Below are positions 1 through 9,608 of a DNA stretch of 64,000 bases, piece by piece. Source of the DNA: Variovorax sp. (lineage in GTDB: Bacteria > Pseudomonadota > Gammaproteobacteria > Burkholderiales > Burkholderiaceae_C); assembly GCA_025352265.1 (NCBI GenBank), contig JANXTS010000059.1, positions 47,657-111,656 on the forward strand. The letters are read 5' to 3'. Every line of letters begins with the position of its first letter. Position 1 is the stretch's first letter. The translations under genes were made by a program, and so were the position numbers. The notes beneath the pieces were generated by a model. That model saw only the letters and a program-made list of their open reading frames with translations, had not been told where the DNA came from and did no database searches.

Positions 1-400
1 GGAGTGCAACGCTCACCGTGCTGTCACCGACGATCTTGATCGGGCCGTTGGGCATGCGCACTTGCGACTTGGCGACTTTGTAGCCTTGCTTGGTTAGCTC
101 TTCGGCAATGTCGCCGTTGGTAACCGAGCCGAACAACCGACCGTCGACACCCGCTTTTTGCGTCAGCTTAACGGCGGTACCACCCAGCTTTTCGCCTTGG
201 GCTTGCGATTCGGCAAGCTTGGCAGCTGCCGCTTTTTCGAGGTCGGCACGCTTGGCGGCGAACTCGGCCTTATTGGTTTCCGTGGCGCGCCGAGCGCGGC
301 CCGACGGAATCAGGAAATTGCGTGCGTAGCCGTCTTTGACCTTGACGATATCGCCGAGGGCGCCAACGTTGACGATCTTGTCCAGAAGAATGATTTGCAT
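1..400 (-). CDS. rplI: 50S ribosomal protein L9 (3' end cut by window edge)
   Basis: L9 binds domain V of 23S rRNA in the large ribosomal subunit. The minus-strand reading begins [13 protein letters not shown] and continues with the canonical [17 protein letters not shown] segment and the helical linker. About 133 codons are present of the family's roughly 150, so the C-terminal RNA-binding end lies outside the window. It is the last gene of the rpsF-priB-rpsR-rplI operon and starts 13 bp after rpsR. The ATG at 398-400 is the only sensible start. Confidence 0.97.
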   Translation of the reverse strand, partial: MQIILLDKIVNVGALGDIVKVKDGYARNFLIPSGRARRATETNKAEFAAKRADLEKAAAAKLAESQAQGEKLGGTAVKLTQKAGVDGRLFGSVTNGDIAEELTKQGYKVAKSQVRMPNGPIKIVGDSTVSVAL

Positions 401-413
401 GGTGTCGAACTCC

Positions 414-695
414 TTAAACGCGGTGCTGGTCGCTGTACGGCACCATCGCGAGGAAGCGTGCACGCTTGATCGCGGTGTTGAGCTGGCGCTGATAAATCGC
501 GCGGGTTCCGGTCAGCCGCGCAGGGATGATCTTGCCGTTTTCGCTGATGAAATCGCGCAGGGTATCGATGTCCTTGTAGTCGATTTCTTCGACATTCGCG
601 ACGGTAAAGCGGCAGAAACGCTTGCGTTTGAACAGCAGCGACTGGGTGTTGCGCTTGGGGCGCTTGTCTTTATTGAACTTCTTGAACGTGGCCAT
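414..695 (-). CDS. rpsR: 30S ribosomal protein S18
   Basis: S18 sits on the platform of the small subunit and binds 16S rRNA together with S6. The 93-residue product has the basic N-terminus and the family core (KRFCRFT, then [17 protein letters not shown] and the TGT-x-A-x-YQRQL motif). It is slightly longer than E. coli S18 because of N- and C-terminal extensions. It lies between priB and rplI, as is usual in Betaproteobacteria. Confidence 0.97.
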   Translation of the reverse strand: MATFKKFNKDKRPKRNTQSLLFKRKRFCRFTVANVEEIDYKDIDTLRDFISENGKIIPARLTGTRAIYQRQLNTAIKRARFLAMVPYSDQHRV

Positions 696-713
696 GATTG
701 GACCTCTCGAAAA

Positions 714-1022
714 TTAATCTTGCTGAAAATCCTGGATGTGCAGTACGGGATGTTTACCGTTGCCGGGAGTTGCCAGAAAGCCCTGAAATCGCCAGAGACT
801 CCCCAACGCCTGTCTTGCTAGGCGCTCAGCCGTTGTGCCGAACGCAACGGCCTTCAAAGCCGCCTTCACCTGCCTTGGTTGCCCTGCTTCTTCGATCTTC
901 GATTCGTGTTCGAGCCGAAGATCGATGACTGGCAAGCCGGAAGGCGTGAATCGCAAGACAGTGAACTCTGCGATTACAGCTGTCAGCAGAAGCTGATTTG
1001 CCGCGATCGCTTTGTCAGTCAC
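714..1022 (-). CDS. priB: Primosomal replication protein N (PriB)
   Basis: PriB is a small OB-fold ssDNA-binding protein that bridges PriA and DnaT/DnaB in replication restart. The 102-residue product matches the family's length. It has the expected pattern: an N-terminal beta strand (LLLTAVIAEF), LRFTPSGLPV, a basic LEHES region, the AFG turn and a C-terminal GFLA strand. The rpsF-priB-rpsR order is diagnostic. It is flanked by 10 bp to rpsF and 18 bp to rpsR, so it is co-transcribed with both. Confidence 0.92.
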   Translation of the reverse strand: MTDKAIAANQLLLTAVIAEFTVLRFTPSGLPVIDLRLEHESKIEEAGQPRQVKAALKAVAFGTTAERLARQALGSLWRFQGFLATPGNGKHPVLHIQDFQQD

Positions 1023-1032
1023 CGTCGCACCA

Positions 1033-1407
1033 TCAATTATTGTTGTTCGCGTACTCGGCTTGTTGGGCCTTGCGGGCCTCTTCGCGCTCGACCGTCTTCA
1101 TCATTGACGAAGGGCCGGTGTCTGCCTTCTTCTTGACCACGGTCAAGTGACGCAACACCGCGTCGTTGAACTTGAACGCGTGTTCGAGTTCGGCCATCAC
1201 GGTTTGCTCAGCTTCGATGTTGACGCAAAGGTAGTGCGCCTTGCTGAGCTTGTTTACCTGATAAGCAAGTTGGCGCCGGCCCCAGTCTTCGACGCGATGG
1301 ATCTTGCCGCCGCCAGTCGTGATGAGGCCCTTGTAACGCTCCAGCATCGCCGGAACTTGCTCGCTTTGATCCGGGTGGATCAACAGGATGATTTCATAGT
1401 GACGCAT
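1033..1407 (-). CDS. rpsF: 30S ribosomal protein S6
   Basis: S6 forms a heterodimer with S18 on the 30S platform. The 124-residue product starts [18 protein letters not shown] and contains the conserved [11 protein letters not shown] and [11 protein letters not shown] segments. The tail is charged and ends in a short Asn run. It is the first gene of the operon, so the promoter should lie in 1408-1516, although I could not pick a convincing -10/-35 pair there. Confidence 0.97.
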   Translation of the reverse strand: MRHYEIILLIHPDQSEQVPAMLERYKGLITTGGGKIHRVEDWGRRQLAYQVNKLSKAHYLCVNIEAEQTVMAELEHAFKFNDAVLRHLTVVKKKADTGPSSMMKTVEREEARKAQQAEYANNNN

Positions 1408-1516
1408 AGCACTCCTTGTGGAATTTCCTCAAAACGAGGGGAAAGCCACCCGCGGCGTCTGACGCAGTGTGGCAAGGCAAAGCCTGCGATTATATCCCTC
1501 AGGCCGCCAACCTCGC

Positions 1517-2089
1517 TTACGTCGGCCGGTATGAGCCTTCGAGCGCTCGGTCGAGCTCAGCGGCTTTGTCGGCGCCGACCGCGGCTCGGATCTTCGGCGC
1601 CAATGCCAAAAGTTCGTCGTAAGTCGAGGTTCCCTCGACCGACAAATTCAGCCGGAAGCCGCGCAACCCGAGCGAGCCTGTCAGCCGAGTCGCAATGGGA
1701 TACGCGTCCTGATAGCGCTGCTGACCGGAGCGTCCTGGCGCTGACTGCACCTGGTCAGCAGAAACGGTGGGAACGGCGGGAATGGCAACGGGAGCAAACG
1801 AAAAAGCGGGTGATGGTGAGTGTGTGGGCGTGGGACGAATCGCAGCAGCTCCAGGCTCGGACGCTATGCGAACCATCGCCGGTGCGTCCATTCCGTTGAG
1901 TAAGGCGAGCAGCCCCAAATCGACCAGGTAATCGAGATCTTGCTGCGAGATTCCCATTCCGGCAGCGAGCACGTCGTTTATCGAACGCCGACCGTCGCAA
2001 AGGATAAAGGCCGAGCGCTGCCTTGGCGTCAACCGCACTGAACGGTCCTTCAGCGCCTGCTGGCCAGCGTCGGTCTTGACAAGAATCAT
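1517..2089 (-). CDS. Conserved protein of unknown function (190 aa)
   Basis: I do not recognise this family. Residues 1-70 look like a compact helical domain with a winged-helix feel (LTPRQRSAFILCDGRRS, then ISQQDLDYLVDLGLL). A Pro/Ala/Ser-rich linker covers roughly residues 85-120. A C-terminal helical domain of about 60 residues contains RYQDAYPIATRLTG and ends in AADKAAELDRAL-like helices. There is no signal peptide or membrane segment. It stands alone behind the rpsF promoter region. The ATG at 2089 gives the longest frame with this organisation. A transcription-linked role is only a guess. Confidence 0.6.
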   Translation of the reverse strand: MILVKTDAGQQALKDRSVRLTPRQRSAFILCDGRRSINDVLAAGMGISQQDLDYLVDLGLLALLNGMDAPAMVRIASEPGAAAIRPTPTHSPSPAFSFAPVAIPAVPTVSADQVQSAPGRSGQQRYQDAYPIATRLTGSLGLRGFRLNLSVEGTSTYDELLALAPKIRAAVGADKAAELDRALEGSYRPT

Positions 2090-2293
2090 GATTTCGATAG
2101 TTGCGAAGTGAATGGTCGATCACCGCCAGTGCGTCGGTCGCTACCGACGCGGCAAGGCGCGCGCTGTCAATTTCGGAGTTTGACATCAAAAAAGCATTTT
2201 GTTGCAATTACACGAACCTGACGCAGGCATTGCGGTGGCGGTGTGAATAAATTGGCAGCGCGGGCGCAACAGCCGCACGCTGCCTCTCACGAC

Positions 2294-4687
2294 TCAGCGT
2301 GCAGCCAGCTGCTTCCAGGTGTCGATCACACTATCTGGATTGAGGGAAATCGATTCGATCCCTTGCTCGGCAAGCCACATCGCGAAGTCAGGGTGGTCGC
2401 TCGGCCCCTGTCCGCAAATGCCGACATATTTTCCCTGCGCCTTGCACGCCTTGATAGCGCGACTCAGCATGGCCTTGACCGCAGGGTCGCGTTCATCAAA
2501 ATCGGCCGCCAGGAGTTCGAGGCCGGAATCGCGGTCCAATCCCAACGTGAGCTGCGTCAAGTCGTTCGAACCAATGGAGAAGCCGTCGAAGAATTGCAGG
2601 AACTCGTCGGCCAGGATGGCGTTGCTCGGTACCTCGCACATCATGATGATCTTGAGCTCGTTCTCGCCGCGCTTGAGCCCCTCGGCGGCCAGCAGGCCGG
2701 TCACGCGCTCGGCTTGACCCAGCGTCCGCACAAACGGCACCATGATCTGAACGTTCACTAAGCCCATCTCGTTTCGGACGCGCTTGAGCGCCTCGCATTC
2801 CATCAGAAACGCCTCCCGAAAATCGTCGCTGATGTAGCGTGCGGCGCCGCGGAAACCGAGCATCGGGTTCTCTTCCTCTGGCTCGTAACGCGAACCGCCG
2901 ATCAGCTTGCGATACTCGTTCGACTTGAAGTCGGACAGCCGCACAATCACCGGCTTGGGCCAGAAAGCGGCAGCGATGGTCGCGATGCCTTCGGCTACCT
3001 TGTCTACATAAAACGCGCGGGGCGAAGCATGACCACGCGCCACCGACTCGACCGCTTTTTTCAGGTCATTGTCGACATTGGGGTAGTCGAGGATCGCCTT
3101 GGGGTGAACACCGATGTTGTTGTTGATGATGAACTCAAGCCGCGCCAGCCCGACGCCATGGTTGGGCAGTTGCGCAAAGTCGAATGCCAGCTGCGGATTG
3201 CCGACGTTCATCATGATCTTCAAGTCGATTTCGGGCATCTCGCCTCGCTCGACTTCGGTCACTTCGGTTTCGAGCAAGCCGTCGTAGATGTAGCCGGTGT
3301 CACCTTCCGCACAACTCACGGTGACGAGCGTTCCTTCCTTCAGCAAATCAGTCGCGTCGCCGCAGCCGACGACGGCCGGAATCCCGAGCTCGCGCGCAAT
3401 GATGGCGGCGTGGCAGGTGCGACCGCCACGGTTGGTCACGATAGCGGCCGCCCGCTTCATCACCGGCTCCCAATTGGGATCGGTCATGTCGGTCACAAGC
3501 ACGTCGCCTGCCTGGACCTTGTCCATTTCGCTGATGTTGTAGACGAGCCTCACCGGACCGGTACCGATCTTCTGACCGATTGCGCGGCCTTCGGCCAGCA
3601 CAGCCCCCTTGCCCAGCAACTTGTAGCGTTGCTCGGCCTTGCCTTGCTGCTGGCTCTTCACCGTTTCGGGCCGCGCTTGCAAGATGTAGAGATGTCCATC
3701 GGTGCCGTCCTTGCCCCATTCGATGTCCATTGGGCGACCGTAGTGCTCTTCGATGACCAACGCGTATCGAGCGAGTTGTTCGACGTCGGCGTCGCTTAGC
3801 GAATAGCGGTTGCGCTGTTCAGTCGGCACGTCGGTTGTCTTGACCAGCTTGCCGCTCGCCTTCTTTTCTTCGGCGCTGGCGAATTCCATCTGAATCAGCT
3901 TGGAACCGAGGTTGCGGCGAATCACGGCACGCTTGCCGGCGCGGAGGGTCGGTTTGTGCACGTAGAACTCGTCGGGGTTGACGGCGCCCTGCACCACCGT
4001 TTCGCCCAACCCGTAGCTCGAGGTGATGAACACCACGTCTTCGAAACCGGACTCCGTATCAATGGTGAACATCACGCCCGCCGCGCCCAGATCGGAGCGC
4101 ACCATGCGCTGCACGCCGGCCGACAGAGCGACCACGTCATGGGCAAAGCCCTTGTGCACGCGGTAGCTGATGGCACGGTCGTTGTAGAGCGAGGCAAACA
4201 CTTCCTTCATCTTGTGCAACACGTCTTCGACGCCTACCACGTTCAAAAAGGTCTCCTGCTGGCCTGCGAACGAGGCGTCGGGCAAGTCTTCAGCGGTGGC
4301 CGAGGAGCGCACCGCAAAGCTGGCCTGTGGGTTGCCTGCGCTCAGCGTTGCGAAGGCGTCGCCAATGGCTCTTTGCAGGTTGTCGGGAAACGGTTGCGCT
4401 TCGACCATGGACCGGATTTTTGCACCGACCTTTGCCAACTCACGGACATCTTCCGTATCAAGCGCGGCGAGCGCCGAACTGATCTTGTCGGCAAGCCCGT
4501 CGTGCGCAAGGAATTCCCGAAACGCGTGGGCTGTGGTGGCAAAGCCGGTGGGCACGCGGACGCCCTGAGGCAGCTGCGAAATCATCTCGCCGAGACTCGC
4601 GTTTTTACCGCCAACCGACTCTACGTCGGTCATTCTCAGGTTTTCGAACGGGACGACCAAGGCGGTCGCTTCGAACAGATCAGACAT
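2294..4687 (-). CDS. ppsA: Phosphoenolpyruvate synthase
   Basis: The enzyme converts pyruvate, ATP and water to PEP, AMP and phosphate in gluconeogenesis. From [17 protein letters not shown] the product is 797 residues, close to the family length. An N-terminal PEP/pyruvate-binding ATP-grasp domain ([11 protein letters not shown]) is followed by the mobile domain with the phospho-histidine in [13 protein letters not shown]. The C-terminal TIM-barrel domain includes [11 protein letters not shown] and [11 protein letters not shown]. The frame is open further upstream, but homology begins at 4687. It is divergent from ppsR, its regulator. Confidence 0.95.
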   Translation of the reverse strand: MSDLFEATALVVPFENLRMTDVESVGGKNASLGEMISQLPQGVRVPTGFATTAHAFREFLAHDGLADKISSALAALDTEDVRELAKVGAKIRSMVEAQPFPDNLQRAIGDAFATLSAGNPQASFAVRSSATAEDLPDASFAGQQETFLNVVGVEDVLHKMKEVFASLYNDRAISYRVHKGFAHDVVALSAGVQRMVRSDLGAAGVMFTIDTESGFEDVVFITSSYGLGETVVQGAVNPDEFYVHKPTLRAGKRAVIRRNLGSKLIQMEFASAEEKKASGKLVKTTDVPTEQRNRYSLSDADVEQLARYALVIEEHYGRPMDIEWGKDGTDGHLYILQARPETVKSQQQGKAEQRYKLLGKGAVLAEGRAIGQKIGTGPVRLVYNISEMDKVQAGDVLVTDMTDPNWEPVMKRAAAIVTNRGGRTCHAAIIARELGIPAVVGCGDATDLLKEGTLVTVSCAEGDTGYIYDGLLETEVTEVERGEMPEIDLKIMMNVGNPQLAFDFAQLPNHGVGLARLEFIINNNIGVHPKAILDYPNVDNDLKKAVESVARGHASPRAFYVDKVAEGIATIAAAFWPKPVIVRLSDFKSNEYRKLIGGSRYEPEEENPMLGFRGAARYISDDFREAFLMECEALKRVRNEMGLVNVQIMVPFVRTLGQAERVTGLLAAEGLKRGENELKIIMMCEVPSNAILADEFLQFFDGFSIGSNDLTQLTLGLDRDSGLELLAADFDERDPAVKAMLSRAIKACKAQGKYVGICGQGPSDHPDFAMWLAEQGIESISLNPDSVIDTWKQLAAR

Positions 4688-4868
4688 GGGAAAGCTCCAG
4701 AAGTTAAAACCGGCGCCGCATGCAGACGACACCTCAGGAACGTCTTCGTTACTCTGGGTGCGTTGGCGGTCTGCATGGGAAATTTGAAGGTGGGAAAGCG
4801 GACTCCCGATAATGATGGAATTGTAGGCGTGGCACCGTTGCACGCGTCGCAGGACAAGGCCGAGCATC

Positions 4869-5690
4869 ATGCAAACCCGTACCGTTTTCTTCATTTCCGA
4901 CGGCACCGGCATTACGGCCGAAACCTTCGGCAACGCCGTCTTGGCTCAGTTCGAGATGAAGCCGCGCCATGTGCGGCTGCCATTCACCGACACGGTCGAC
5001 AAGGCCCACCAGGCCGTGAGACAGATTAACCACACAGCGGAGATCGAGGGCGTGCGGCCGATCGTTTTCACCACAATGGCGAACATGGACGTGCTCGAGG
5101 TGATTGAAACCGGCAGCAAAGGCATGTTGCTCGACATGTTCGGCACCTTCGTGAGACCTCTGGAGATCGAGCTGGGCGTGAAGTCCAACCACCGCATCGG
5201 GCGCTTTAGCGATGTCAGCAAGAGCAAGGAATACACCGCACGCATTGCAGCCATCGACTTCAGCCTGGCGCACGACGATGGTCAGAGCAACCGCGACCTG
5301 GAAGGCGCAGACGTCATTCTGGTCGGCGTCAGCCGGAGCGGTAAGACGCCTACCTCGCTCTACCTGGCCATGCAACACGGGCTAAAGGCGGCGAACTACC
5401 CGCTGATCCCGGAAGATTTTGACCGGCGTCAACTTCCACCGGCGCTGTTACCGCATCGCAAGAAGATGTTCGGGCTCACGATTCAACCCGAGCGTCTGGC
5501 AGAAATCCGCAATGAACGCCGTCCGAACTCCCGCTATGCCAGTCTCGAAAATTGCCGTCACGAGGTAAGTGAAGCCGAAGCGATGATGCGACGCGCCGGC
5601 GTACGCTGGCTGTCGACCACCACGAAATCGATCGAGGAAATCGCAACCACCATCCTCCAGGAACTGCGACCCGAGCGACTCGTTTATTAG
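4869..5690 (+). CDS. ppsR: PEP synthase regulatory kinase/pyrophosphorylase
   Basis: This DUF299-family bifunctional enzyme inactivates PEP synthase by ADP-dependent phosphorylation and reactivates it by Pi-dependent pyrophosphorolysis. The 273-residue product starts [19 protein letters not shown], carries the family P-loop [11 protein letters not shown] near residues 152-160, and ends in IEEIATTIL. It is divergent from ppsA across a 181-bp intergenic region, the usual arrangement in Betaproteobacteria. A 9-bp hairpin overlaps its stop codon. Confidence 0.95.
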   Translation: MQTRTVFFISDGTGITAETFGNAVLAQFEMKPRHVRLPFTDTVDKAHQAVRQINHTAEIEGVRPIVFTTMANMDVLEVIETGSKGMLLDMFGTFVRPLEIELGVKSNHRIGRFSDVSKSKEYTARIAAIDFSLAHDDGQSNRDLEGADVILVGVSRSGKTPTSLYLAMQHGLKAANYPLIPEDFDRRQLPPALLPHRKKMFGLTIQPERLAEIRNERRPNSRYASLENCRHEVSEAEAMMRRAGVRWLSTTTKSIEEIATTILQELRPERLVY

Positions 5691-5698
5691 TCGCTCGG
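5671..5698. terminator. Hairpin over the ppsR stop codon, between convergent genes
   Basis: Perfect 9-bp arms CCGAGCGAC (5671-5679) and GTCGCTCGG (5690-5698) enclose a 10-nt loop that holds most of the TAG stop. No T-tract follows on either strand. It may separate the convergent ppsR and ahpF transcripts, but as an intrinsic terminator it is incomplete. Confidence 0.4.
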
Positions 5699-5732
5699 AT
5701 TGTGGCGCTTCATGCAGGGTGTGCCTGCGGTT

Positions 5733-7328
5733 TCAGGCAGCGACAGCCACTGTCGATTGCGCCGCTTTTTCCTCTACCGGCGCCGTCACGCGAATCAGGT
5801 GATCGAATGCACTGAGCGCAGCCTTGGCACCATCACCCGCAGCGATGATGATCTGTTTGAACGGCACCGTCGTCGCATCGCCGGCAGCGAACACACCGGG
5901 CACCGACGTCTGGCCGCGCGCATCGACGATGATTTCGCCGTGCTTGGACAGTTCCACTACGCCTTTCAACCAGTCGGTGTTGGGCACCAGTCCGATTTGG
6001 ATGAATACGCCTTCGAGCGTCACAGTGCGCAGTTCACCTGAAGCGCGGTCCGTGTAGATGAGACCATTGACTTTTTGGTCTCCGGTTATCTCTGTGGTCT
6101 GCGCATTGGTTAAGACCTCGACGTTCTTCAGACTCATCAATTTGCGTACCAGCACCGCATCGGCGCGCAGCGCGGCGTCGAACTCGATAAGCGTTACATG
6201 GCCGACGATACCCGCCAGATCAATAGCCGCTTCCACCCCGGAATTGCCGCCGCCGATCACAGCAACGCGTTTGCCCTTGAAGAGCGGACCGTCGCAGTGC
6301 GGACAGTACGCCACGCCCTTATTTTTGAACTCGTACTCACCGGGCACGTTGATATTGCGCCACCGTGCACCTGTCGAAATAATGATCGAACGACTCTTCA
6401 GTGATGCGCCGCTTTCGAGTTGGACTTCAATGAACTCATTGCCCGGCACCAGCGCTTTGGCGCGCTGCAGATTCATGATGTCGACGTCGTAGTTGCGCAC
6501 GTGCTCTTCGAGCGCATGGGCAAATTTTGGACCTTCGGTTTCTTTGATCGAAATGAAGTTTTCGATCCCCAGCGTGTCGAGCACCTGACCACCGAATCGC
6601 TCAGAAGCAACGCCGGTGCGAATGCCTTTGCGCGCTGCGTAAACCGCAGCAGCGGCACCGGCCGGCCCGCCGCCGACGATCAGTACGTCAAACGGAGCTT
6701 TGGCGGCAATTTTCTCTGCTTCGCGCTCTACGCCGCTAGTGTCGATCTTGGCTAATATTTCTTCGAGCGTCATGCGACCCTGGCCGAACTCGGTGCCGTT
6801 CAGGAACACTGTCGGCACGGCCATGATCTGGCGTTCCTTCACTTCGTCCTGAAAGGTGCCACCTTCGATCATCGTGGTGCGGATGCGCGGGTTTTGCACC
6901 GCCATCAGGTTCAGCGCCTGCACGACGTCGGGGCAGTTGTGACATGTCAACGAAACATAGATTTCGAATTCGAAATCACCGTCCAGCGCCTTGATCTGGT
7001 CAAGGATGGCTTGCTCGACTTTGGGTGGATAACCGCCGATTTGCAGCAAGGCAAGAATCAGCGATGTGAATTCATGGCCCATCGGCAAGCCGGCGAAACG
7101 CGGGCCGTGGTTCTCGCTTGGGCGATTCACAGAGAACGATGGTTTGCGATGACCGTCGTCACGACTCTCGGTCAGCTTTACCAAGGCCGACGATTCAGCC
7201 ACGTCCTTCAGCAATGACAACAACTCGCCAGAGGCCTTGCTGTCGTCCAGCGAGGCGACGATCTCGATCGGCTGTATGGCGCGTTCCAGGTAGCTCTTCA
7301 ATTGGGTTTTAGTGGCGGTGTCGAGCAT
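5733..7328 (-). CDS. ahpF: Alkyl hydroperoxide reductase subunit F
   Basis: AhpF is the NAD(P)H-dependent FAD disulfide reductase that recycles AhpC. At 531 residues it has full family length. The N-terminal tandem thioredoxin-fold domain has its redox pair at CHNC (129-132). The FAD site is [18 protein letters not shown]. The thioredoxin-reductase-like CPHC pair lies near residue 345, with the NAD site [14 protein letters not shown], and the FAD-closing motif is [10 protein letters not shown]. It lies 89 bp downstream of ahpC, with an intrinsic terminator between them, so it may be expressed partly by readthrough or from its own promoter. Confidence 0.96.
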   Translation of the reverse strand: MLDTATKTQLKSYLERAIQPIEIVASLDDSKASGELLSLLKDVAESSALVKLTESRDDGHRKPSFSVNRPSENHGPRFAGLPMGHEFTSLILALLQIGGYPPKVEQAILDQIKALDGDFEFEIYVSLTCHNCPDVVQALNLMAVQNPRIRTTMIEGGTFQDEVKERQIMAVPTVFLNGTEFGQGRMTLEEILAKIDTSGVEREAEKIAAKAPFDVLIVGGGPAGAAAAVYAARKGIRTGVASERFGGQVLDTLGIENFISIKETEGPKFAHALEEHVRNYDVDIMNLQRAKALVPGNEFIEVQLESGASLKSRSIIISTGARWRNINVPGEYEFKNKGVAYCPHCDGPLFKGKRVAVIGGGNSGVEAAIDLAGIVGHVTLIEFDAALRADAVLVRKLMSLKNVEVLTNAQTTEITGDQKVNGLIYTDRASGELRTVTLEGVFIQIGLVPNTDWLKGVVELSKHGEIIVDARGQTSVPGVFAAGDATTVPFKQIIIAAGDGAKAALSAFDHLIRVTAPVEEKAAQSTVAVAA

Positions 7329-7368
7329 GACGGACTCACTTCTTTAAGAGACAAAACTGCAGAAGAAA

Positions 7369-7399
7369 CAAAAAAGCCCGGGAGCAGATGCGCCCGGGC
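7369..7399 (-). terminator. Intrinsic terminator downstream of ahpC
   Basis: Read on the minus strand, arms of 7 bp (GCCCGGG at 7376-7382 pairing with 7393-7399) and a 10-nt loop are followed by a T-tract (7370-7375). It sits between ahpC and ahpF and probably limits ahpF relative to ahpC. Confidence 0.85.
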
Positions 7400-7417
7400 A
7401 GGGGCACTAAACCGTGT

Positions 7418-7981
7418 TTAGATTTTGCCGACGAGGTCGAAGGATGGCGCGATAGTTTTGTCGCCATCATTCCACTTGGCGGGGCAGACTTCGTTCGGAT
7501 GGGCAGCTGTGTAAACCGCTGCCTTCAGTTTGCGCAGTGTTTCTTTCACGTCGCGAGCAATTTCGTTGGAGTGCACTTCGGCGGTCTTGATGATGCCGTC
7601 CGGGTTGATCACGAAGGTTCCGCGCCGAGCCAATCCTTCTTCTTCGATGTACACGTCGAATCCCTTGCTCAGCGTGTGCGTAGGGTCACCCACCAGCGGG
7701 AATTTGGCCTTACCGACGGCGGGCGAAGTGTCATGCCACACCTTGTGCGAGAAGTGGGTGTCAGTGGTCACTATGTAGACCTCCGCGCCAAGCTTCTGAA
7801 ATTCGGGGTAGTTGTCAGCGGCATCTTCGACTTCCGTAGGGCAGTTGAAGGTAAACGCAGCAGGCATGAAGATCAAAACCGACCATTTACCCTTCAGCGT
7901 TTCGTTGGAAACTTCAATGAACTTGCCATTGAGATAGGCTTGGGTTTTGAATGGGATGATCGCGGTGTTGATGAGTGACAT
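7418..7981 (-). CDS. ahpC: Alkyl hydroperoxide reductase subunit C (peroxiredoxin)
   Basis: This typical 2-Cys peroxiredoxin reduces H2O2 and organic hydroperoxides and is recycled by AhpF. From MSLINTAIIPF it is 187 residues, the same length as E. coli AhpC. The peroxidatic Cys is at 47 (FTFNCPTE) and the resolving Cys is in NEVCPAKW near the C-terminus. The frame is open 57 bp further upstream, but the family starts at the ATG at 7981. Upstream is an AT-rich region with an OxyR-like half site. Confidence 0.97.
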   Translation of the reverse strand: MSLINTAIIPFKTQAYLNGKFIEVSNETLKGKWSVLIFMPAAFTFNCPTEVEDAADNYPEFQKLGAEVYIVTTDTHFSHKVWHDTSPAVGKAKFPLVGDPTHTLSKGFDVYIEEEGLARRGTFVINPDGIIKTAEVHSNEIARDVKETLRKLKAAVYTAAHPNEVCPAKWNDGDKTIAPSFDLVGKI

Positions 7982-8045
7982 GGTGGTCTCCTTAATGGCT
8001 AATGGGGGATGTGTCATTAGTATAACCACCAATATCAAAATATTA

Positions 8046-8060
8046 ATAGTTAAAAACTAT
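8046..8060 (-). promoter_or_regulatory. OxyR-like half site upstream of ahpC
   Basis: ATAG-N7-CTAT (8046-8049 and 8057-8060), with a matching flanking base pair, equals half of the OxyR tetranucleotide pattern. It lies 65 bp upstream of the ahpC start in an AT-rich stretch. The adjacent N7-spaced boxes needed for a full four-box site are poor. OxyR control of ahpC is well established in the class, and assigning it here is inference. Confidence 0.4.
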
Positions 8061-8225
8061 TCTGTGCAACGTGCGTCGCCATGACCTCCAAAGCCAACGG
8101 TCGGCCCTGCACCTACTCGCTAACGCGGACAAACATTCCACCCATGCGGACCAGCCGAGCACGGGTGTGCTTGCCCCGGTGGCCGGCATCCTCAGACAAT
8201 GCACTCCCATAACTAGGAAAAAATC

Positions 8226-8702
8226 ATGAAGGGCGACCAACAAGTCATTGAGCACCTGCAGGCCCAGCTTAGAAACGAGCTGACTGCGATCAACCAGTAT
8301 TTCCTGCACTACCGCATGCTCAAGCACTGGGGTCTGGACAAACTGGCCAAGAAGGAATACGAAGAATCGATCGGCGAAATGAAGCACGCCGACTGGTTGA
8401 TGGACCGCATCTTCATGCTGGACGGTCTGCCGAACTTGCAGGATCTCGGCAAGCTGAATATCGGCGAAGACGTGCCCGCGTTATTGAACTGCGACCTCGG
8501 CGCCGAAACCGCTGCGCAGGCGACAATCAAGGCTGGCATCGCGCATTGCGAACTGGTGCGTGACTACGTCTCGCGCGATCTCCTTCAGAAGATCCTTGAC
8601 GACACCGAAGAGCACATCGATTTCCTCGAGACGCAGATCGATCTGGTCGGCAAGGTGGGCTTGCAAAATTACCTGCAAAGCCAGATGGGCGAACTTAAAT
8701 AA
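8226..8702 (+). CDS. bfr: Bacterioferritin
   Basis: This heme-containing 24-mer stores iron in the cytoplasm. The 158-residue product aligns without gaps to E. coli Bfr over the core. The heme ligand Met52 and ferroxidase ligands Glu18, Glu51, His54, Glu94 and His130 are present. Position 127, a Glu ligand in E. coli, is Thr here (DDTEEH). It is divergent from ahpC and ends before a strong terminator. Bfd, which releases its iron, is encoded 5 kb downstream in the iron island. Confidence 0.95.
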   Translation: MKGDQQVIEHLQAQLRNELTAINQYFLHYRMLKHWGLDKLAKKEYEESIGEMKHADWLMDRIFMLDGLPNLQDLGKLNIGEDVPALLNCDLGAETAAQATIKAGIAHCELVRDYVSRDLLQKILDDTEEHIDFLETQIDLVGKVGLQNYLQSQMGELK

Positions 8703-8726
8703 CGCAGCCTTGCCTTGGTGCCAAGA

Positions 8727-8753
8727 GCGGGATTTCGGTCCCGCCCTTTTTTT
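8727..8753 (+). terminator. Intrinsic terminator of bfr
   Basis: A 6-bp stem GCGGGA (8727-8732)/TCCCGC (8739-8744) is followed by CC and seven T residues. Confidence 0.88.
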
Positions 8754-8866
8754 GCTTCCTATTCATGCCGCACTGATTGCTATCTATGCAGTAGCGAGAC
8801 CGTCGGCACAAACGGGCAATTAGGGCAAACCTAGCCGCGTCCGCTCAGTTTACGGCCAACCGTAAA

Positions 8867-8881
8867 TGGTAGTGATTCTCA
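8867..8881 (+). promoter_or_regulatory. Fur box before the PepSY-DUF2271-DUF4198-ApbE operon
   Basis: TGGTAGTGATTCTCA matches the 7-1-7 Fur pattern TGATAAT-N-ATTATCA at 11 of 14 positions. A possible -10 (TAGAAT, 8892-8897) follows, so a bound repressor would cover the -35 region. The first gene starts at 8909, leaving a very short leader with no clear Shine-Dalgarno sequence. Confidence 0.65.
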
Positions 8882-8908
8882 TTTGTGCGGCTAGAATTGT
8901 GACTGACA

Positions 8909-9577
8909 ATGACTGCAACCACCGCCTACTCTTCCGCTACCACGGACCGCCGACGCGCTTATTGGCTCAAGACACTGCACGAGTGGCACTGGGTGAGTTC
9001 GGCGGTTTGCCTGATTGGTTTGATTCTTTTCAGCGTGACCGGCTTTACCCTCAACCATGCAGGGCAAATCGAAGCCAAACCGTCTGTTTTGAGCCAGCAC
9101 GCCAAGATCGAAGAGGCGCTACAAGCCACGCTCGCGAGCCGGAGCGCCGCGGTCAAGGCCGACAGTACGAGCAGGGGCAAGGCGCCCATTCCGGCCGTAT
9201 TGCAGGCGTGGATACAGAAACAGTTTGAGGTTGACACCTCGGGCCGCGAAGCCGAATGGTCCGATAACGAAATCTATCTATCGTTGCCGCGTCCCGGCGG
9301 CGATGCCTGGCTGCGTGTCAGCCTGACCGGCGGCGAAGCCGAATACGAGCGCACCGACCGCGGCTGGCTCGCCTATCTGAACGATCTGCACAAAGGCCGC
9401 AACACCGGCGCGGCCTGGAGTTGGTTCATCGACATTTTTGCCGGCGCTACGTTGGTCTTTTCGATCACCGGCTTCTTCATTCTCAAGATGCATGCTGGCA
9501 ACCGGCCGTTTACCTGGCCGATGGTCGGGATGGGGTTAGCCATTCCGGTGCTGCTCGCGCTGCTGTTTATTCACTGA
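8909..9577 (+). CDS. PepSY-associated transmembrane protein
   Basis: This inner-membrane protein of the PepSY_TM type has 222 residues. Three membrane segments are visible, about residues 29-49, 171-191 and 201-220, with a periplasmic domain of roughly 120 residues between the first two. Histidines next to the membrane (HEWHW before TM1, NDLHKG before TM2) are the positions proposed to bind heme in this family. It is the first gene of a Fur-boxed operon with DUF2271, DUF4198, apbE and a flavoreductase. The likely role is carrying electrons across the membrane to a periplasmic flavoprotein; that role is inference from context. Confidence 0.8.
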   Translation: MTATTAYSSATTDRRRAYWLKTLHEWHWVSSAVCLIGLILFSVTGFTLNHAGQIEAKPSVLSQHAKIEEALQATLASRSAAVKADSTSRGKAPIPAVLQAWIQKQFEVDTSGREAEWSDNEIYLSLPRPGGDAWLRVSLTGGEAEYERTDRGWLAYLNDLHKGRNTGAAWSWFIDIFAGATLVFSITGFFILKMHAGNRPFTWPMVGMGLAIPVLLALLFIH

Positions 9578-9608
9578 TATCCATCGACTCATCAAGAAGA
9601 GGTTCTAC

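Noticed and set aside
1755..2207. 150-codon minus-strand frame overlapping the unknown 190-aa gene
   Set aside because: Its C-terminal half becomes Arg/Cys-rich and matches the shadow pattern; the 190-aa frame has the ordered domain-linker-domain layout.
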